Shown piece after piece: positions 35,357 through 48,241 of a DNA stretch of 64,000 nt. This stretch comes from Garcia nutans (lineage: Eukaryota > Streptophyta > Magnoliopsida > Malpighiales > Euphorbiaceae): assembly GCA_947685225.1 (NCBI GenBank), contig CANTUV010000051.1, positions 3,782,001-3,846,000 of the forward strand. Direction: 5' to 3'. How positions within the stretch are numbered: the first letter of the stretch is position 1; each line of letters starts with the position of its first letter. Made by a program: the position numbers and the translations under genes. Below the pieces are notes generated by a model that saw nothing but the letters and a program-made list of their open reading frames with translations, ran no database searches and had not been told where the DNA came from.

Positions 35357-37891
35357 TGTAACATCCGTGTTTTATTAAAAACATAATTAAATAAATAATT
35401 TGGAAGAGTTAATAATAATTTGGAGAGTGAAAATACCTAATGTATAATTAGTATATATGTTAAATAAATCTAAAATATAAATTTCACTAAAAGACAAAAA
35501 GTCAAAAATGTAAAATTTAAAAGTCAAAGGTAAAAGTTAAAAAGTTAAAAATAATAACAATAATAATAATAAATAAAAATTAAAAAGATATTTTTGGATG
35601 GATGAGGTAAAAAGAGATATTTAATAATAAATATTAATTAATTAATTAATTAATTAATTAATATATGGCTCAGAAAGAAAGACCAAATTTTCTTCTTCTT
35701 CTTCTCTTCTTCAAGTAGGCTGAGATCCATGGGAGTTAGAAGGAAGAAATTTTTATTTAATTCCATCAAAATTTCATAAGAATTATTAAGGATTAAGAGT
35801 GGATTTGAAGATTTTTCAAACCTAGGTAAGGTTTGTTTCCAATTTAAGGAGTTCTTATTTTTTTTAATTAATGAATATATGAAAATTTGACTTTCGATGG
35901 AAGTTTCAATAATTGTTATAATGAGTTATTATGAAGTTATTTTGCTGTGGAATTAATGTTTTTAAGGTTGGTTACCTTAAATGAATAGGTTTTGTGAGAG
36001 TTTAAAGGAAGTAGTAAGGATTAGAGTTTATGGATGATTATGTGATAATTTAGGTTTGAGATGGAGGTTGCTATAATTGTAAAAATTAATTTTTTTTTAA
36101 TGTTGTTTTGATGTATAAATGATAATTTTATGATTAAATGATAGAAATGGGTTGGTTATGTTGAAGTATGAATAAGGTAGTAAATAAGGGAATTAGGGTC
36201 ATAATGAAATTTGGATAGAAACTATTAAGTAATGGTTGCCTTGTATAAAATGAGTGTATAAATGGTCTTAATTAAATAATTTGGCTTGTTATTTGGTGTA
36301 TTTGTGTTTAGGCCAAAATTGCCCTAAAGGAGGAATTTAGGGATTAGAGAAAGTTGGGCTTGAAAAGTGAAATTGGTTGGATTTGAAGGCTAAGCAAGAT
36401 TAATACATATTTTGATAATTATGTGTTAAATTGCATTTGTATTGGCATGTTACATTGTACAATGATGATTGTCCCATGCTACTTTGATGTGAATGTTCAC
36501 ATATAAAGTGTGTGATTTTGTGTCAAAATGTGTGAAAGCCATAGTGTGAGTTATTAAGCCATTGTAGAATGGCTATTGTCATTGTTATGAGTAATTTGTG
36601 AAAATTGCATCATGAATGTTTAATAGAAAGAATCGGCCACATTGTGAATGTGGCAAGAAAATATGATTTTATAATTTAAAAATTGGGAAATGAGCATGGA
36701 ATGTGAATCACGAGGAAAAAGTGTCAATGTTATTGGAATATGAAAAATATGCAAGTTGATTGTGGAATATGGAAAAATGTGAGGAGAAAATGGAAAAGAA
36801 AAGATAATATGTAGAAAATATGTGAAAATTGAGAAAAATGATAGAAAAATTGTTGAAAAATGAAGAATGATGGAATTGGCCATGCTCAAATGATAATATG
36901 AAATATTGTATGTTTACCTTATATAATATTTTATTCCACAGAATTGTATCTTGTGTTATTAATATGGCATACCTATGATATAATTTGCCTTCGGAGCTAG
37001 ACACGATGGTGTCACTTTGATAATATTATTTGCCTTCGAGGCTAGACACAGAGGTGTCAACTGTTGTAATAGACTAAATCAATATTTTTGGAACTTTAAT
37101 ATTGTATAGAATTATTTGGGCCCAATGCATGTGATTGTGGCATTTTGATAAAGTTTCGGAAAATGTATGTACATAAAGGCATTAATTCATGTTATGTTTT
37201 AAAGAACTTCATAATATATTATTTTAAAATTATTTTTATTATCAAAGTATGTACTGCTAGGCTAGTAGCTTAGCGCGATTGAATTTTATTGCGCATAGGA
37301 CATGATAAGAGTAGAGAGCTCTGTCAGACCTGACCAAGTCTAGATTTTTTATTTGTACTAGAAGTCTAGATTTATGCCACTAGACAAGTGCTAGCATGTA
37401 TATCATGTAAATAAATATTTTTTTTATCTAAACTCATGATGTTTATGAACTATATATTACTATATGAAATGTTGTGTAATTAATAAATGATAATGAGTTG
37501 TAAATTATCTAACTACATAATACATATATATGGGCACAAAATGTTGTATGCTTTTAAAGGAATAGTGGAGTTTGGAATGGTTTTATATATATTTTTGGGA
37601 GTGTGTTTTATTGCAAGTTGAGTTTTTGTTGATATTTAGGAAACGTTGAAATTATAAACAAAATTAGCGAATTATTTTTAGAGATTTTATTTTAAATTAG
37701 TATTTTGTCATTTAATTATTTATATATATTTATTTACTTATTAAATTTATCTTTGAAAGAATAATTTATTTTATTAAGAATTAAAGAGGATTTTCTACTG
37801 TTAATTATAGTGACATTATTATATTCTACGTTTGCATTTTACATACACAGAGTGTATTATATTATAGTATATAGGGTATAATAGTGTTACA
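35357..37891 (+). mobile_element. Solo LTR 1 (gypsy-type), 2535 bp
   Basis: It begins TGTAACATCCGTG and ends TAGTGTTACA. The flanking pentamers ATAAT (35352-35356) and TTAAT (37892-37896) differ at one base. Internal landmarks include a CTTCTTCTT stretch near 35690, two GCTAGACAC(A/G)..GGTGTCA blocks at 36995-37050, and TTGCGCATAGGAC near 37290 that also occurs in solo LTR 2. There are no coding domains. A (TTAA)n run lies at about 35636-35662. Confidence 0.75.
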
Positions 37892-40635
37892 TTAATATCA
37901 AAGAAAATAATTATAATAGTAAACTAGTAAATCTCAATTTTATCAAACAAATCACTTATTCAAATAAATTTAATCAAGCTTATTTTAATATTAATAAATT
38001 TTAAATTCAGTTTAAATATTAAAATATAACCATATTGCAATTGTAAAAATTATGCTTTCCACATACAATTTCCAATACAACTCATAATAATGTTCATAAT
38101 GCACTTCTCACATTTTTACTATATTTCACTTATCAATTTAATGCTTTGAACACATCCGTTTAATATAACACTTTGAATACTTTTATAATATTCAATACAA
38201 TTAAGCTCTAGTAAATCTCACTTTTCATTATAATTTATTATAAGCTTTCAATATAAATTTTTCATATTTCAGTAAATTTTAACTTTTGCCCTAATATACT
38301 TAGTATCAAACCCGAGACTTTAATAAAAGCTCAATAATGGTAAGTAAAATACCCATTTTCAGAGTTTAAGATGAGAATGAAAAACTCAGTACAACCCCTG
38401 CAAAGCTTATGCCGACATAAGTCAATGTGGCCAGTGGCACAATAATGACAATTAAATGCCCACTATCAAAATTTAAGATGAGAAGAGAAAATTCAGCACA
38501 AGCTCTGCAGTACTCATGCACACATTAGTATGACACAATGTGCATAATAACACACTCTGGCTAGCCATTCTATCCAATAACTAGGTTTATCATAAGAATA
38601 ATTCAGCCAATTTATTTATTTTCTCATTCTAATCAATTTCACAATTATAATATTAATTTTGGTAAAAATATTTCTTTAAGGTAAACACTTCTTTCTCATC
38701 AACTTTTACTCTTTTTACTTTAACAATACAATAAAATAGGCTTTATCTCAATTAATTCTTAATATATTTTATAAGATATCTTTAAATCTCAGTAAGGTTA
38801 CTTTTAGGTATATTACAAGCATACAACACATATACTAAAGCTTCTTGTTTATTTTTCATTCACTTCTTATTGTAAGTATTTATTTATATAATTCCTTTTT
38901 GAATTACTCTACACATCTTTATAAATTTTACAAATTATGGGCAATTCTTTTAATTTCATATGTCATGTACTAGCACAATTTGACCAACTTTGTTCATATA
39001 TCAATTTTATATTTTCAAACTCACATTTCACATGCTAGTCATAGTAATTAAATTCTACATAGATACCTTTGTTCCTTTTTACTAGTCATCGTAATTAAAT
39101 TCTACATAGATACAGTTGTTCCTCTTAATTAGCTTTTTTCATATATATGAATTTTACAAATTATTATCTTTATTCCAAGAGTGTATACTCTGCGTATACA
39201 CTGTGTATATCTTGTGTATATATATGTTTTGTAATTTATATATTTTCCACTAAAAACGTTATAGTTTCCTTCTAATATGTTATTCAATCTTTTATACATT
39301 TAGCTTAATCTTTAAAATATTTTTACCCTTAATACCAGTAGTATCACAAAATACTTTGAGTCGATCCTCATTAGGTTCTTCCTGCATAGAAACACTTCTT
39401 TTTCTCTAACTATTAACAATTAATATAATTTAACTTATCAAACACTTCCATATACAATTTACAAATTAACTTAAATTACCAAGTGGTGTTGCTGTCAAGT
39501 ATACAATATGTATATCTAAACATTATTTATAAAATTTAGCTACTATCACTTATTTGATTCTTCATTACTTTTTTCTTATTTTTATTATATTTCTTCCCAA
39601 ATCATTTTAAATCACTAGTGATCAATCATCCTATCAATTTTCTGGCCTTAATTCTCAAGTTTTTCCCCCTTTCTGAGTTTCTCCATCTAATGGATTAATC
39701 TTCCATCAATTTTATATATTTTCCTTGATTTAATCAATAATTCATTACCAAATCCACTCAATTGAACTAAGAAAATAATACCCAACATTCCAAAAATATG
39801 ATTGGATTCAAGCATAATCCTCCATAAGCAAATTAATCAAGTATAATTCAATACACTTACAATAAATTCAATTAAGTTTAATACTAATCTTTTCTTGCTC
39901 AAGTTGATTTTCCCACTTCAGTTCTCCTTCAATTGCATTTTCCTTCCTCTTTTCTTCACAACCACTTACATATGCACACTTTAACTATATAATCTAACCC
40001 ATTTAAATCAAAACTATCTAATATACTTCAAATAGTCATTTAGCTTTGTAAATATTTTCTTTCCATAATCAATTAATTCAACATTGCAATAACTCCAAAT
40101 TACTTTTAAACCATATTTATCAAGGAAAAGAGTTTTCTTCCTAATCACCCAATTCTTCCACAATCTGATAATCTAACATTAAAATAATGGGGTTTTCTTT
40201 CTAATCTATCAAATCTTCCATAACTATATAGTTAAAAATTTTATTAATTCAAAGATTCTTTTAAACCTGATTTTAAGTTAAATTTCTAACAAATATACTT
40301 CCAAGTATTACAAATATAATTATACTTTCAAGGTAGAAAGTTTCATAACTCTAAATTACCAAAACCCTATCTTTTTTTCCATAACCTTAAATCAACACTT
40401 GAATAGTTCAATGATTCATCTCAACATAAATCAAATTAAAAACCATCATATACAATCTTTATTTGTTAAAAAAATAGTTTTACTTAAAAAGAATTAAAGT
40501 TTTACAATCGTCTTCATCACAAATCACTTTATATGCAAATTATTTCACAAATAATTTTACTTTATCATATCATAAGCTTCCTTAAGTAAACAAAATCAAG
40601 ATTATTACAATTAATAGCAAAATAAGTAGTGTACA

Positions 40636-40922
40636 TGTAACATCCCAAAAATCTCTAGTTATAAATAGTGCTCAAATTAAACTTAAGGACTAAGTATGAC
40701 TAAAAATTTATTTATTAAGAGGAGAAAAATAAAATATAAATAAATAAATAAATAAAATTAAGATATGGAGATATTAGGATATTAAAAAAAAAGATGAATA
40801 GTAAACTCACTAGAAAGATAAATTTGGATAAATTACTTAAAAATATCAAACTTTGACTAAATTAATTAAGTTAGGTAAGATTAATTAAGTTAAATTAAAT
40901 TGCCCCTTATTATTATTATTAT

Positions 40923-40972
<50 letters not shown>

Positions 40973-43603
40973 TCATCATCAACATCATCATCGTCGTCGT
41001 CGTCGTCGTCATCATCATCATCATTATTATCATTATTATTAGTGGAAACCATACATGTAACCACCTTTATCTTCTTCTTTTCTTCTTAGCCATAAACTCT
41101 CATTTCCTTTCAAACTCTCCATTCTTCTTCAATCAAGCTCAAATCCCCTCACCTTTTCACTTGATTTCTTTTACCCAACACCTCTATAATAAAGATTAAG
41201 TCTTATTTGATGGAAAGTACTTGATTTGATAAAGAGATTTTATAGTTTAAAAGATAGATAATAGTAATCAAGTAATGGAAATCCTAGGTGAGTGAAAGAA
41301 TAAGATTTTCATTTTTTTTTTCTCCTCACGGCATGAGCACATGAAAATTTGTTTAAGATTGATGAATAAGTATTTATTTTTGTTTCTTTAAAGATGCTAA
41401 TAAGGATAAAGGGAAAGGAAAGAAGGTGAATTAGGCATTGTAAAGAGTTTTGGAAGATCTAAAGATTTTAAACAAGTTTGTGCACTCTTAATCTCTTCTT
41501 CTCTTTTAATCATGTTTATGTTAGTTTTAGGATTTTCAGTTGTGATTGATCTCTGAAACTTTTTGTAATATTTTCTAGAAAAAGTTATAAAATTTTCAAT
41601 ATTTGGTATGTATAAATGGTGAAATAATTAATTGATGAGTTTGGTCGTTAGATTGGTTTTCAAAATTTGAAATTTTTATGAAGAGTGTTCTGAATAGTAG
41701 TAGTTTTTAGGTTCATAACTTGCATTCTAGAGTTTCAAATGCCATGAAACTTATGCCAAATGAAAATTAAGGCATAAATTCAAAATTTTTATGATAACTA
41801 TTTTCTAAAAAATGTACGTAAGTGGCCTTAAAAATTGATAGAAGTTTTTACGTGAAATCTAGAAACTGGTAAAATTTGACCTTGAATAGTCTAGTTTAAA
41901 TAGATTTAACTCACCCTAGAGAGATCCAAATCAAGTGAATCTTGATCCTTCAGAAGGATAAGACATAATTATATAACATTCATGAAGAAATATATCGCAA
42001 AAATATAAGTAATAGACCATAAAAGATGTTGGATGTTTTAACATGAAATCTAGAATTGGTGAAATATAGTTTTGAACAGTCCATATTCAAATACATGTAA
42101 TTCACCTTAGAGACCTCCAAATTGAGTGTTGATCCGATAGAAAGTTAACACCTAGGAGAACAAATCTCATGAATACCAAATTGGAAAATTCTAGTTTTTT
42201 CATGCCCAGATTTGGTCTGTAAGCCAGTTTACAAAACTTGCCCTATATTTGGTGAAATTAAATATTTTTTTGGATCTAAAAATAATATGGAGAAAGTTGA
42301 ACATAATTATTGCAATTTCTTAGTCATAATTTTAAAGGAATATGATGCATAAAAATATAATTTTTGGTTGTTGTTACTATTTATTTCTTATGAAAAATTT
42401 GTATCCATATGTATTATCAAAATACTTGTTATATAGAAATTGCAAATAGATGGAAGTCTATTTGTTTTTATGTATTTCTTGTTAAATGATGTGAATATGA
42501 GAAATGACATTTCGAATTTGGAAAGATAATATATATTGAAAAATTAATTATATGATATTGTGAGCCCAAGTAAACTTAGACAGTAAATTATAGGTTTGGG
42601 TAAGTTGGCATATCAATAGAGGACGTTATTAGCAGTACTATATTGTATGTATTATAACAATAGATTAATGAAAGACCATAGAGGCACTGAGTGTTTGGTC
42701 AGTAATTTTAGTATGCCATGTAATACCTATTTTATATTAGAGATACTAAGTATTCAATATTAAACCGGTCAGAGATAATGAGTGGTCAGTACCGAGAGTC
42801 CCATTATCCAGTCTGAACAATTCTATTATAGGTTTTTATAGGCATAAAAAGAGATGTTAAATTCAAAAATTATATTTTTGAAGTAATATACAGATTGAGA
42901 TTTTGATTAACTCAAACACTAAGAAATTCGATATATTTGTTATAAATTTTACATTGAATGGTAGTATGCATTTAAACTTATTATTGATGAATTTTTTTCT
43001 ACTTCAGAATAATTATTTATGGAATCTTTTGGTGATATATGTATAAGTAATTGATGAAAATTAGTATTTTTACTATCTTTTTCTTTATGTAAAAATAACT
43101 ATTAAGGTCGTTTGGATTAAGTGTGCACCAATAAGCCTAAGCTTAGCGCATAGGATTTTTTTTTCTATGCGCAAGTACAAATACATAAATTGCGGTTAGC
43201 AGGACAAGAAGAAGAGTAGATCTGTAATAAAGTCTAGAATCACCTCATCATCAAGATTTTGTGGTAGTTGCACTACCACCCTTAAAAATATTTTAGCAAT
43301 CATTTTGCATGTACATGCAATATGTAGTAATATATCATATGAACATGTAATGAGTTATTGTAAGACTTTTATTTTTGTATTCATATTTTGTCATATGTGC
43401 TCATTTAAAAAAAGCTCAATATATTGTATATTTATGTCCAAGTATGAAGATTTACTAAAATTAATTACAGGTAGTTTATTTTATTTTTATTTATGAATAA
43501 TGTATATGAGATTAAAGTCATTGACAATTATTTAAGCATTTTATGCACAGAATGTAGCATCTTTATACTTAATTTCTCTATAAATCGGGTAAGGGGTGTT
43601 ACA
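40636..43603 (+). mobile_element. Solo LTR 2 (gypsy-type), 2968 bp
   Basis: It begins TGTAACATCCCAAAAATCTC and ends AAGGGGTGTTACA, with a perfect 5-bp duplication GTACA on both sides (40631-40635 and 43604-43608). Length and termini fit the long LTRs of Tekay/Del-like chromoviruses. No internal region remains, so it arose by LTR-LTR recombination. It contains a compound trinucleotide array near its 5' end and GCGCATAGGAT near 43146, shared with solo LTR 1. The short open frames inside are chance. Confidence 0.9.
40905..41043. repeat. Compound trinucleotide microsatellite
   Basis: (TTA)n passes into (CTA)n of about 18 units, then (TCA)n, (TCG)n, (TCA)n and (TTA)n over about 135 bp. Single-base changes spread along the tract convert one triplet repeat into the next. 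It lies inside solo LTR 2. The apparent poly-Thr/Val/Ile open frame is an artefact. Confidence 0.9.
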
Positions 43604-44948
43604 GTACAAGCACTAACCTCTTCAAAATTGCTCTTCCAACTCTTCTTTTCAATCATTTGGTTTAATGGTAATATCCTTGAGAAATCATTATTAAAGTAGC
43701 TAATTTCATCAAAATCATGAATCATCTTCAAAGTACCCGTGGTTTTCATGTAGAAAGTGAAAGAAAAAGAAGGAAGAAGAAGATGGAGATGATGATGGTG
43801 GTGGAATTCAAGTATGAAGAAGAAGAAGAAGAAGTCAATGCTACTTTTATAATATCTAGGACTTTAATTTCATAAATTGCACATACATTTGCTTCGGTAC
43901 ACCTGTTTTCTTTAATTACCTTTTAACCCAATTTTTAACTCTGTAAAATCGTAAAAATAATTATTTTAACTATTTTAAAGCCCTATTATCCACATCTCAT
44001 ATCCCAATAATAGTACAATTTTGTTTCAGACCTACATGGGCATTTCTATAATTTCATACCTTTTAAAATTCTTTTCCAAAAATATTAATTAAATCTATAC
44101 TCGAATTTAATTTTCTTCTTATTAAAGCTTACTAAACTCTATGTATACTAGCTCCAAATATCCAAAACATACATAACATCATAATCAATTTGATATACAC
44201 TTATATATGCACATAATATAAAAAATTATTACTTAAAATTTTCAGACATTACAAGTAGAACCAACCCCCATATTGATAACAAGTAAATTTTGTTATTATT
44301 TGTGAGAATATTTAAGCCCATTATTATATGATTATGCTGATTTTACCATATTTTGCATAGTATACAACTTGAGAAGGAAAAAGGAGCAAAAAAGAGAAAA
44401 ATACATAAACAAAGCATAAGATAGTAGAGATATGCATAAGCAGATGCATGACCATATGGATAATCATGCACATTACTGTTGAAATTTCTTTTCAGAGTTT
44501 TCAGGAGTAGAAGCAAGCATGGTGGAAGCATAACCATACAGGTGGTCATGCGCATCAAAGTCAGAATTTATCTTCACAGAGTTTTGAGGGGCAAAGATGT
44601 GCATGGGCGGACACATGACCATGCGAGTGGTCATGCGTGTCACTATCAAAATTTATCTCTATAGAATTTTGATAACCTTAGGACAAAGCTTATGAAGGGC
44701 AAACCTAATTAGGAAAGGAAACCTATTATAGCTGGAATTTTTTACTTTTATTGGGATAGAGATATATTGAAATCTTTGAAAGATATTAAAAGATTCTCTT
44801 GGACTATTATTCCTATTTCAGGATAAGGATGACTATTATTTTTGGATATTTATTATATTTAATATTTTTATTCTTCCTAATTGGAGAGAAAGTATGATTT
44901 TATTTCTTAGAAGCTATATAAGGGTAGAAAAGGGGATAACATTTTTCC

Positions 44949-45110
44949 TAATAGATAACGATAACAGTTGTATACGATAATTCTTATCGTAGAGTTTGTT
45001 ATAAAGTTTGTTAGTGTAGTTCACACGATGTAACCTTATCATACTTGTACTGTATATACTCTATACGTTAATGATAGAATATGATAGTTCATTTTCCTTA
45101 AACATTTACA
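44949..45110 (+). repeat. 5' LTR of copia B
   Basis: 162 bp, TAATAGATAACG..AAACATTTACA. The first two bases were probably TG originally. The two differences from the 3' LTR are GTTAG(T/C)GTAG and TTGTA(C/T)TGTA. Confidence 0.93.
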
Positions 45111-45212
45111 TGTTATCAGAACTTAATTAGGAGTCTATAATCTCTGTTTTTTTCTTGCTTTCATTCTTTTCTGTGTCTTCTTGTTTTCTGCGTTTTATTT
45201 CTTCTGGTCAAA

Positions 45213-45266
45213 ATGTCAGGTTCCTCATCTCCCCTTAACATAGTTTTATTCTTCAATCTTGTCTAA
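45213..45266 (+). pseudogene. Gag start stub of copia B
   Basis: ATG at 45213 opens a 17-codon frame (MSGSSSPLN..) that ends at TAA 45264-45266. It is the first few codons of gag joined out of frame to pol by the internal deletion near 45250. Confidence 0.55.
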
Positions 45267-48072
45267 GTTGTTTAGTTCGTCTTCTTTTCACAAAATTTCT
45301 TATACTGCTTGTCAATTAGGCAAGCATTCTAGGCTTTCATTTAATCATGTTCATGTACGAGCTTCTGCTCCATTTGAAATAATACATTCTGATGTTTGGA
45401 CTTCTCCAATCTTCTCTTTTAGTGGCTTTCGATACTATGTGGTGTTTTTGGATGATTTTTCACGATTCGTGTGGTTATTCCCTTTAAAATGGAAAAGTGA
45501 GGTGTATGATTGTTTTGTTAACTTTGCTGCTTTTGTCAAGACACAATTTGGTTTGTTTGTTAAGTGCTTGCAGTGTGATGGTGGAGGAGAATATACCAAT
45601 CATAAGTTTCAGCATTTTGCAGCATTAAATGGTATTCGCTTACAGTATTCGTGTCCTTACACGCCCCAGCAGAATGGAGCTGCTGAACGGATGCATCGGA
45701 CATTAATTAATATGGTCTGTTCTTTGTTAGCTCAAGCATCTTTGCCTTATCAGTTTTGGGTTGAGGCTCTTAACATGTCTGTGCATCTGTATAATCTTTT
45801 GCCTAGTGAGACTATGGGATTTAAAACACCGTATGAGAAGTTATTATTGAAATCACCATCCTATACACATCTTCGTATTTTTGGTTGTTCCTGTTTTCCA
45901 AATCTTACTGCTATTGCTCCACATAAGCTCGCAAATCGATCCACACATTGTGTTTTCTTGGGATATCCCACAAATTACAAGGGATATCGGTGTTATGATC
46001 CTCTTACTGGGAAGATAATAATCTCACGACATGTGGTTTTTAATGAGGATTGTTTTCCTTATGTAGAGCTGGTTTCTATGCGACGTGCTGTACCACTAAA
46101 GGGTTTTAATGATTCAATTTCTTTACCTGGTTTTCCAAAACAAGTCTCTATTTTGCAGCAATCTCAGCAGATTCGAAGCTCTCAGCCTGAACAGGTTTCG
46201 GCTGCTGCAATTTCGACAAGAAGTTCTGCTCGTCATGCAATTCAGTCACCGCCGGTTTCATCTGCAGATTCTTTACTTGGTGCCTCTGGTCAACCTGTTT
46301 CTCCCTCTTCTAATCGGCAACTTGTTGTGTCCTCTGAGCAGGTTACACCTGTATCTTCAAATCAGCATCTTGTTGAAGTTCCTTTGATTGCGCCTATTTC
46401 TTCTGAATTGGAAATTCAACCAGTGTTGCCTGTACCAAACATCCATCCAATGCAAACCAGATCTAAATCTGGTATTCATAAACCCATAAATATTGTTTCA
46501 TTGCAAGCAAGTGTTCCTAATCCTTCAATTTTGCAGGAACCGAAGGGTTATGTCGAAGCTAGTAAGCATGCTGAATGGCGACAAGCCACGTCAACTGAAT
46601 ATCATGCATTACTACAGAATCAGACATGGCGATTGGTTCCCAGGCCGTTGAATGTGAATATTATTGGTTCAAAATGGGTTTTTAAGGTTAAACTCCAATC
46701 TGATGGAAGTTTGGAACGCTACAAAGCGAGATTGGTTGCACAGGGGTATGCTAAAAAACCAGGAGTTGACTATGAAGAGACCTATAGCCCGGTGGTGAAG
46801 AGTACAACAGTTCGAACTGTGCTTTCTTTGGCTGTTTCACAAGGTTGGCCTATTCATCAACTTGATGTAAAGAATGCGTTTTTGCATGGTGTTTTGAAGG
46901 AGGAAGTTTTTATGCATCAACCGAAAGGTTTTATACATCCGGATTTTCCTGATTATGTGTGTAAATTGAATAAAGCCTTGTATGGTTTGAAGCAGGCACC
47001 AAGGGCATGGTATGAACGATTTTCTACATACTTGAAACATGTTGGTTTTTTGGGCAGCAGAGCTGATTCATCCATGTTTATTTTAAGAGAGCATAATGAT
47101 ATTGCGATTTTATTATTGTATGTTGATGATATAATATTGACTGCTTCATCAACTAGGCTATTGCAGAAGTTGCTTGGTATTCTTAAATCTGAGTTTGCTA
47201 TGACAGATTTAGGATATCTTCATTATTTCCTTGGTGTTGCAGTGACTAAAAATGCTGATGGGTTATTTTTGAGCCAAAACAAATATGCTTTGGATTTATT
47301 ATCTCGTGCAGGCATGGATTCTGTAAAACCAGTGTCTACACCGACTGTAGCAGGGGAATCTTTATCATCCTCGGCTGATACTCCTTTGATTGATAATCCA
47401 CAGTTTTATCGCAGTATTGTCGGGGCACTTCAATATCTTACCTTTACTCGGCCGGATTTATCTTTTGTCGTTAATCAGGTCTGCCAATACATGCATTCTC
47501 CACGGGAAAAACATATGCAAGCAGTTAAACGGATTTTAAGATACCTTAAGGGTACTTTGCATTTTGGTTTGCAGTTGTATAGAGGAGGACATCCATCGAT
47601 AATAGCATATTCTGATGCTGACTGGGCTGGTTGTCAGGATACTCGTCGTTCAACCACTGGGTATTGTTTATTTTTTGGCCGAAATCTAGTTTCTTAGTGG
47701 GCAAAGAAGCAAGCCACTGTTTCCAGATCAAGCGCTGAGGCTGAGTATCGTGCGGTAGCAAGTACTGTTGCTGAAATTACATGGGTTCGCAATTTATTGC
47801 ATGAAATAGGTATTCGAATGCTTGAAACTCCTGTGGTTCTTTGTGATAACATTAGTGCAACTTACATGGCAGCAAATCCCATTCAACATGCTCGAACAAA
47901 ACATATTGAACTTGATATTCATTTTGTTCGTGAGCAAGTGTTAGCTTGACAGTTACAAGTTCAACATGTCTCAAGTAAAGATCAAACTGCCGATATCCTT
48001 ACAAAAGGACTCACAAGTACAAGGTTTCGAAGTCTGAGACGCAATCTATGTGTTCTGCCATGCATAGATTGA
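45259..48072 (+). pseudogene. Copia B pol: integrase, RT, RNase H
   Basis: A frame without an ATG at its head starts at the second half of the integrase zinc site (YTACQLGKHSR). It runs 812 codons through HSDVW, CDGGGEY, NGAAERMH, HPMQTRSK, a full RT with LLYVDDIIL, and RNase H (AYSDADWAGC). TAG at 47695-47697 replaces the expected Trp in VSW. A second stop, TGA, lies at 47947-47949. The natural end is TGA at 48070-48072. Integrase and RT cores look intact, but the HH residues of the zinc site, the protease and gag are absent. The element cannot have supplied its own particle. Confidence 0.93.
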
Positions 48073-48079
48073 GGGGGGT

Positions 48080-48241
48080 TAATAGATAACGATAACAGTT
48101 GTATACGATAATTCTTATCGTAGAGTTTGTTATAAAGTTTGTTAGCGTAGTTCACACGATGTAACCTTATCATACTTGTATTGTATATACTCTATACGTT
48201 AATGATAGAATATGATAGTTCATTTTCCTTAAACATTTACA
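48080..48241 (+). repeat. 3' LTR of copia B
   Basis: 162 bp, 160 identical to the 5' LTR, directly after GAGGGGGGT (48071-48079) and directly before the TTTCC duplication. Confidence 0.93.

Larger units (their letters stand above)
34692..44253 (-). mobile_element. Long gypsy-type LTR invaded by two solo LTRs
   Basis: On the plus strand the block opens TGTAACACC and closes ACATTACA. Reverse-complemented it opens TGTAATGTCTGAAAATTTT, a C-to-T decayed form of the TGTAACGTCC start of large gypsy (chromovirus-like) LTRs. Removing 35357-37891 and 40636-43603 leaves about 4 kb of LTR-like, non-coding DNA. Flanking pentamers AAAAG and AGTAG do not match well, so solo-LTR status is unproven. It lies directly against the broken copia C coding sequence. 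Confidence 0.45.
44949..48241 (+). mobile_element. Copia B: young internally deleted copia, 3293 bp
   Basis: A complete insertion with 162-bp LTRs, a perfect 5-bp duplication TTTCC (44944-44948 and 48242-48246), a primer-site remnant TGTTATCAGAACTT after the 5' LTR and a polypurine tract before the 3' LTR. The LTRs differ at only two positions, both T/C. The interior starts with a gag-like ATG (45213), but gag, protease and the first half of the integrase zinc site are deleted. It is related to copia A through pol and LTR ends. Confidence 0.95.

Noticed and set aside
40900..41199. Poly-Thr/Val/Ile open frame
   Set aside because: Translation of a compound trinucleotide repeat inside a solo LTR.
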